Below, piece after piece: positions 60,702 through 64,000 of a stretch of DNA of 64,000 bases (position 1 is its first letter; every line of letters starts with the position of its first letter). A program made the translations under genes and the position numbers. This stretch comes from an uncultured Collinsella sp. Lineage in GTDB: Bacteria > Actinomycetota > Coriobacteriia > Coriobacteriales > Coriobacteriaceae. The stretch lies in assembly GCA_934630855.1 (NCBI GenBank), contig CAKTWW010000002.1:1-64000 (forward strand). The letters are read 5' to 3'. The notes below the pieces were generated by a model that was not told the origin of the DNA, did not search any database, and saw nothing but the letters and a program-made list of their open reading frames with translations.

Positions 60702-61490
60702 ATGGCCAACATGACAAGCTCGGTTTCGGCGTCTCAGGTTGCCGGCGAGCTGGCGAGTGCCACGTTTGAGGAGATTCCCGCCCTCGTGGAGCATTATCGC
60801 GAGGACCCGCGCCAACAGGTCATCAAGGCCTGCGAGCGCGCCATGAAGCGTCATGCCAAGGAACTCGCCGAACGCGAGCGCGTCAATGGCATGTACGAGC
60901 TGATGCACGAGCTGGGCGGCGACGGCATTGTCGTGGGCGTTGACGAGGTCGGACGTGGATCGGTGGCCGGGCCTCTGACGGTATGTGCGGTGTGCCTGCC
61001 CATGGAGCCGCGCGTTTGGGGCATCAACGATTCCAAAAAGCTCACGCCCGCCCGCCGCGAACTGCTGGCCGTAAAGATTGCCGAGGTGGCGACCGCCATC
61101 GGATACTGTCATATTCCGCCGGCGGATATCGACGAGATGGGTATGGCACGCGCCATTCGCGCCGCCGTTGCAGGCGCCGTTGCCGATACGGGCCTTGAGC
61201 CGGATTGCGTGCTTATGGACGGCAACCCGTTGGGTGCCGTTCCCAATGAGCGCGACGTGGTCAAGGGCGACGCCAAGATTGCCTGCATCGCCGCGGCGTC
61301 CATTATGGCTAAGGTCACGCGTGACGAGATGATGGTCGAGTACGATGCCGAGTATCCCGAGTACCATTTGGCCGAGTCGAAGGGCTATGCGAGCCCCGAG
61401 CACATCGAGGCCATTCGCAAACATGGACTTTGTCCGCTGCACCGCGTGAGCTTTTGCGGAAACTTTCTGCAGACTGAACGGCTTTTCTAG
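60702..61490 (+). CDS. rnhB: Ribonuclease HII
   Basis: 262 residues. The core has VVGVDEVGRGSVAGPLTVCAV (DEVGRG with catalytic Asp and Glu), INDSKKLTPARRE, DGNPLGAV, KGDAKIACIAAASIMAKVTRD and KGYASPEH. It removes ribonucleotides and RNA from DNA. The first ~75 residues form a helical extension also found in several Gram-positive RNase HII proteins. ATG 60702 with AAGGAGG at 7 bases is preferred to longer readings. Confidence 0.94.
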   Translation: MANMTSSVSASQVAGELASATFEEIPALVEHYREDPRQQVIKACERAMKRHAKELAERERVNGMYELMHELGGDGIVVGVDEVGRGSVAGPLTVCAVCLPMEPRVWGINDSKKLTPARRELLAVKIAEVATAIGYCHIPPADIDEMGMARAIRAAVAGAVADTGLEPDCVLMDGNPLGAVPNERDVVKGDAKIACIAAASIMAKVTRDEMMVEYDAEYPEYHLAESKGYASPEHIEAIRKHGLCPLHRVSFCGNFLQTERLF

Positions 61491-61537
61491 GTCAATTGTG
61501 GAGACAGGGACCTCAGGGGTTTTACAAACCTGCTGGT

Positions 61538-61581
61538 AGCGGGCCATGCGCAACGCGATTGTTGCGCATGGCCCGCTTTTT
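61538..61581 (+). terminator. Terminator of rnhB
   Basis: AGCGGGCCATGCGCAAC and its exact complement form a perfect 17-bp stem around GCGATT, followed by TTTTT. Very strong. Confidence 0.93.
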
Positions 61582-61679
61582 GTCGGCATTTGGTCAGCTT
61601 TTGGTTTGCTTCCGGTACTTACCCGCATGAAACGTGCCCTCATCATCGGGGCAATGCAGTGTGCGGGAAAGGAGACCCC

Positions 61680-62165
61680 ATGTGTGCCGCAAGCAAAAAG
61701 AGCAAGACGCAGCAGCTCAAGGAACGTTGGGAAGACGGCGAGCTCGACTGCGGGGCGATTACGCCCGAGTTTATCAAGGCACTCAGCCCGCGCGAACTCG
61801 GCATGTTGGGCGAGCTGATCACCATCGATTACTTTAACGAGCGCGGCTACACCTTGCTGGAGCAGGGCTATCGCTGTACCGAGGGCGAGGCCGATCTGGT
61901 GCTGCTCGACGAACTCGATGACATCGTGGTGATGGCCGAGGTCAAGACGAGGCGTGTCGCCCTTGACTGCACCACGCGGGTCTTTCCCGAGGAGGCTGTG
62001 GATGCCCAAAAACAGCGTCGGTATCGTCGCATCGCGAGCTGCTATCTCATGGAGCACTATCCGCTCAAGGCGATTCGCTTCGATGCCGTGGGCGTGACCA
62101 TCCGCGGCGGGCATATCGCCGAGATCGAGCATCAGTACAACGCGTTCGATTGGCAGGTGTCGTGA
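61680..62165 (+). CDS. yraN: UPF0102/YraN-family endonuclease-like protein
   Basis: 161 residues. The fold has LGELITIDYFNERGYTLLEQ, then EGEADLVLLDE...VVMAEVKTR, the ExD-(x)n-ExK site of restriction-endonuclease-like nucleases, and VFPEEAVDAQKQRRYRR. Function is not settled; its place before comM and dprA suggests a role in DNA uptake or processing. The ATG at 61680 follows AAAGGAG. The N-terminal 35 residues are an extra charged region. Its stop overlaps the next start. Confidence 0.85.
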   Translation: MCAASKKSKTQQLKERWEDGELDCGAITPEFIKALSPRELGMLGELITIDYFNERGYTLLEQGYRCTEGEADLVLLDELDDIVVMAEVKTRRVALDCTTRVFPEEAVDAQKQRRYRRIASCYLMEHYPLKAIRFDAVGVTIRGGHIAEIEHQYNAFDWQVS

Positions 62166-63688
62166 TGGCTTTCGATACCTTCGCCGTCCACGCCGCCTGT
62201 ATTCGCGGCGTCGAGGCAATTCCCGTTACCGTCGAGGTCTCGCTTGCCGGGGGCGTCCCGGGCATTCAGATGCTCGGTATTCCCAGTATGGAAGTAATGG
62301 AATCGCGTGGGCGCATCCGGTGCGCCATGCGCTCAGCCGGTTTTGAGATTCCGCGGTCGGGCATTACCGTCAATCTGGCACCCGGCGATATCCGTAAAAC
62401 CGGCAGTGGTTTTGACCTGCCGATTGCCATCGCGGTGTTGGCAGCCGACGGGCAGATTCCCCGCGACAACCTCGATCGCTGCCTTATTGCGGGCGAGCTT
62501 GGCCTGGACGGCACGGTGCTGCCTGTCAAGGGCGAGGTGGCGTTCCAGCTGCTGGCGCGTGATATGGGGCTTTCCTTTATCGCCGGCAAGTCCGATCAGC
62601 ATGTGCCGCTCGCGGGCGTGGACTGCGGGTTTATCGGCCACCTGTCGCAACTTGCCCAGGGCATGGGTGAGGCTGCACGACATTATCTGGACTCCGAGGG
62701 CGTGGAGGCCACCTTTGAGCCCGAACTCGATTATGCCGACGTCTTGGGGCAGGAAGTCGCCAAACGTGGCATGGCGCTTGCGGCGGCAGGTGAGCTCGGC
62801 TTGCTCATGATCGGCTCGCCCGGTTCGGGCAAGACGATGCTCGCGCGGCGCATGACCGGCATTTTGCCCGAGCTATCCCTCGAGGACCAGCAGGAAGCGT
62901 TGTGCATCCATTCGGTGCTGGGAGAGAACATCGACGGGTTGCTGGCAGGACACCGACCATTTCGCAGCCCGCACCACAGCATTTCGACTGCGGGCCTTAT
63001 CGGCGGCGGACGCCCGGTGCATCCGGGCGAGATCAGCCTGGCGCATGGCGGCGTGCTCTTTTTGGACGAGCTTGCCGAGTTTCCCACCGGCGTGTTGCAG
63101 ACGCTTCGTCAGCCTATCGAGCGCGGCTACGTCAAGATCGTGCGTGTCGACGGCGCCTTTACCTTCCCGTCGCGCTTTCAGTTGTTGGCCGCGAGCAATC
63201 CCTGCCCCTGCGGCTTTTTGGGCGATCGCGAGGTCCCGTGTCGCTGCTCGGCCTCGATGGTCGAGCGCTACCGGTCCAAGCTGCGCGGTCCCTTGGCCGA
63301 CCGTATCGACATGATGCTCGACGTGACCCGCCCCGACCCTCAGATAATTATCGAGGGCGCGGAGGGCATGTCGTCGGCCGAGCTGCGCGACTACGTCGTA
63401 CGCGGCAGGGCCTTTCGCGCGTGGCGTGAGGCCCGCATGGACGATGCGGATACCGAGGCCGAAGATGATGAGTCGCGCTCCATTGACGGCGTCGTGTCGA
63501 CCTTTGCGCTCGACGATGCGGCGGAGAAGTGCGTGCTGGGCCTGTCGAAGCGCACGCATCTCACGGGCCGCGGTATCGTGCGCCTGGTGCGTATCGCGCG
63601 CACGATCGCCGATGTCGCCGAAAGCGAGCGGGTGATCCAGGATCATGTGCTCGAGGCTGCGATGTACCAGGGGAGGAGGGACCAATAA
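62165..63688 (+). CDS. comM: YifB/ComM Mg-chelatase-like AAA+ helicase
   Basis: 507 residues. An N-terminal Lon-protease-like domain (about 1-165) includes VSLAGGVPGIQMLG and GELGLDGTV. The AAA+ core has MIGSPGSGKTMLARR (Walker A), GVLFLDELAEF (Walker B), and NPCPCGFLGDREVPCRCS, a Cys-rich insert of the family. ComM is a branch-migration helicase in natural transformation. It overlaps yraN (TGATG) and dprA (TAATG), so the three genes are coupled. Confidence 0.92.
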   Translation: MAFDTFAVHAACIRGVEAIPVTVEVSLAGGVPGIQMLGIPSMEVMESRGRIRCAMRSAGFEIPRSGITVNLAPGDIRKTGSGFDLPIAIAVLAADGQIPRDNLDRCLIAGELGLDGTVLPVKGEVAFQLLARDMGLSFIAGKSDQHVPLAGVDCGFIGHLSQLAQGMGEAARHYLDSEGVEATFEPELDYADVLGQEVAKRGMALAAAGELGLLMIGSPGSGKTMLARRMTGILPELSLEDQQEALCIHSVLGENIDGLLAGHRPFRSPHHSISTAGLIGGGRPVHPGEISLAHGGVLFLDELAEFPTGVLQTLRQPIERGYVKIVRVDGAFTFPSRFQLLAASNPCPCGFLGDREVPCRCSASMVERYRSKLRGPLADRIDMMLDVTRPDPQIIIEGAEGMSSAELRDYVVRGRAFRAWREARMDDADTEAEDDESRSIDGVVSTFALDDAAEKCVLGLSKRTHLTGRGIVRLVRIARTIADVAESERVIQDHVLEAAMYQGRRDQ

Positions 63689-64000
63689 TGGATGAGGGGA
63701 CCTTTGAACTGCATCCCGGCGATGCGTTGTATCCCAAGACCGTTCTGGAGCTTTCGGATGTGCCCCGGACGCTCTATGTGCGCGGGGATCCCACGGTGCT
63801 ATCGACGCCCGCGCTTTCCATTATCGGTGCTCGCAAGGCCTCGCCCTATGGCCTTGCCGTGGCGGAGCTTGCGGCAAAGGTGGCGGTTGAGGCGGGGGTG
63901 ACGGTGGTCTCGGGCGGTGCGGTCGGCTGCGACCAGGCATCGGGCTGGGCTGCGGTCAATGCCGGGGGTAAGCATGTCGTGGTGCTGGGGACAGGTGCCG
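63688..64000 (+). CDS. dprA: DNA-processing protein DprA, 5' part (runs off the window)
   Basis: The first 104 codons are visible, then the window ends. LSIIGARKASPYGLAVAELA and VVSGGAVGCDQASGWAAVNAGGKHVVVLGTG are the Rossmann-fold core of DprA, which loads RecA on incoming single-stranded DNA. The core starts about 45 residues in, so the usual N-terminal SAM/helix-hairpin-helix region is absent. ATG overlaps the comM stop. Confidence 0.9.
   Translation, partial: MDEGTFELHPGDALYPKTVLELSDVPRTLYVRGDPTVLSTPALSIIGARKASPYGLAVAELAAKVAVEAGVTVVSGGAVGCDQASGWAAVNAGGKHVVVLGTGA

Overview
The window looks like a chromosomal segment of a Coriobacteriia (Actinomycetota) gut bacterium, most likely Collinsella or a close relative. 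This rests on high-GC housekeeping genes, frequent TTG/GTG starts, an AroE-AroK fusion, DUF6541-type membrane proteins, RmlC followed by the start of an RmlD domain, and recognisable protein style. No 16S or species marker is present, so the genus is an inference.

Layout. (1) 1-714: the high-GC end of a dTDP-rhamnose cluster (C-terminus of RmlB, then RmlC with only the first residues of an RmlD domain). (2) About 715-17,330: a visibly AT-richer surface-glycan island. It holds a DPM1-like GT2 with a DUF2304 partner, an IS256-type transposase remnant, two tandem DUF6541 polytopic proteins, a double-domain GT2, a LicD protein, a TarI/IspD-like cytidylyltransferase with an SDR, a GlfT2-like galactofuranosyltransferase, a polyprenyl-type GT2, and a TagGH-type ABC exporter. 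tRNA-Arg(TCT), an AAA ATPase with its own operator-like repeats, and glf (UDP-galactopyranose mutase) follow. (3) 20,307-28,823, minus strand: one aromatic amino acid operon that encodes all seven shikimate steps plus PheA and TyrA. It has an operator/promoter and an attenuator-like hairpin in its leader. (4) 29,028-35,168: tRNA-Arg(CCG), a CtpE-like P-type ATPase, a zinc-ribbon membrane protein, a cyclophilin and a TPR membrane protein. (5) 35,282-41,243: mreBCD-mrdA-rodA elongation machinery. (6) 41,262-48,945: a DUF697-like protein, a radical SAM/DUF2344 pair, rplU-rpmA-obgE and nadD-yqeK-rsfS. (7) 49,045-52,990: dinB (minus), then rpsP-khpA-rimM-trmD-lepB. (8) 53,050-60,056: glyQS, the PPDK regulatory protein and ppdK. 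(9) 60,268-end: rplS, rnhB, yraN, comM/yifB and the start of dprA.

How it works together. The island probably makes and exports a galactofuranose-containing, phosphodiester-decorated polysaccharide. Glf makes UDP-Galf, the GlfT2-like enzyme polymerises it, the cytidylyltransferase/SDR/LicD set adds a CDP-derived group, and the ABC pair exports the product. The two DUF6541 proteins carry features that fit GT-C-type transferases acting outside the membrane. Regions 5-9 are conserved core functions: wall elongation, ribosome assembly, tRNA charging and the pyruvate/PEP node.

The most interesting non-textbook signals are: the truncated RmlC-RmlD fusion exactly at the island edge; the DUF6541 pair; the aroF leader with palindromic operator and terminator hairpin; an 80-nt perfect palindrome inside the aro operon; several dispersed hairpin repeats built on a GGGACGGGG or TTTGGGACAAA core; and helically phased TTTACC repeats in front of ppdK.
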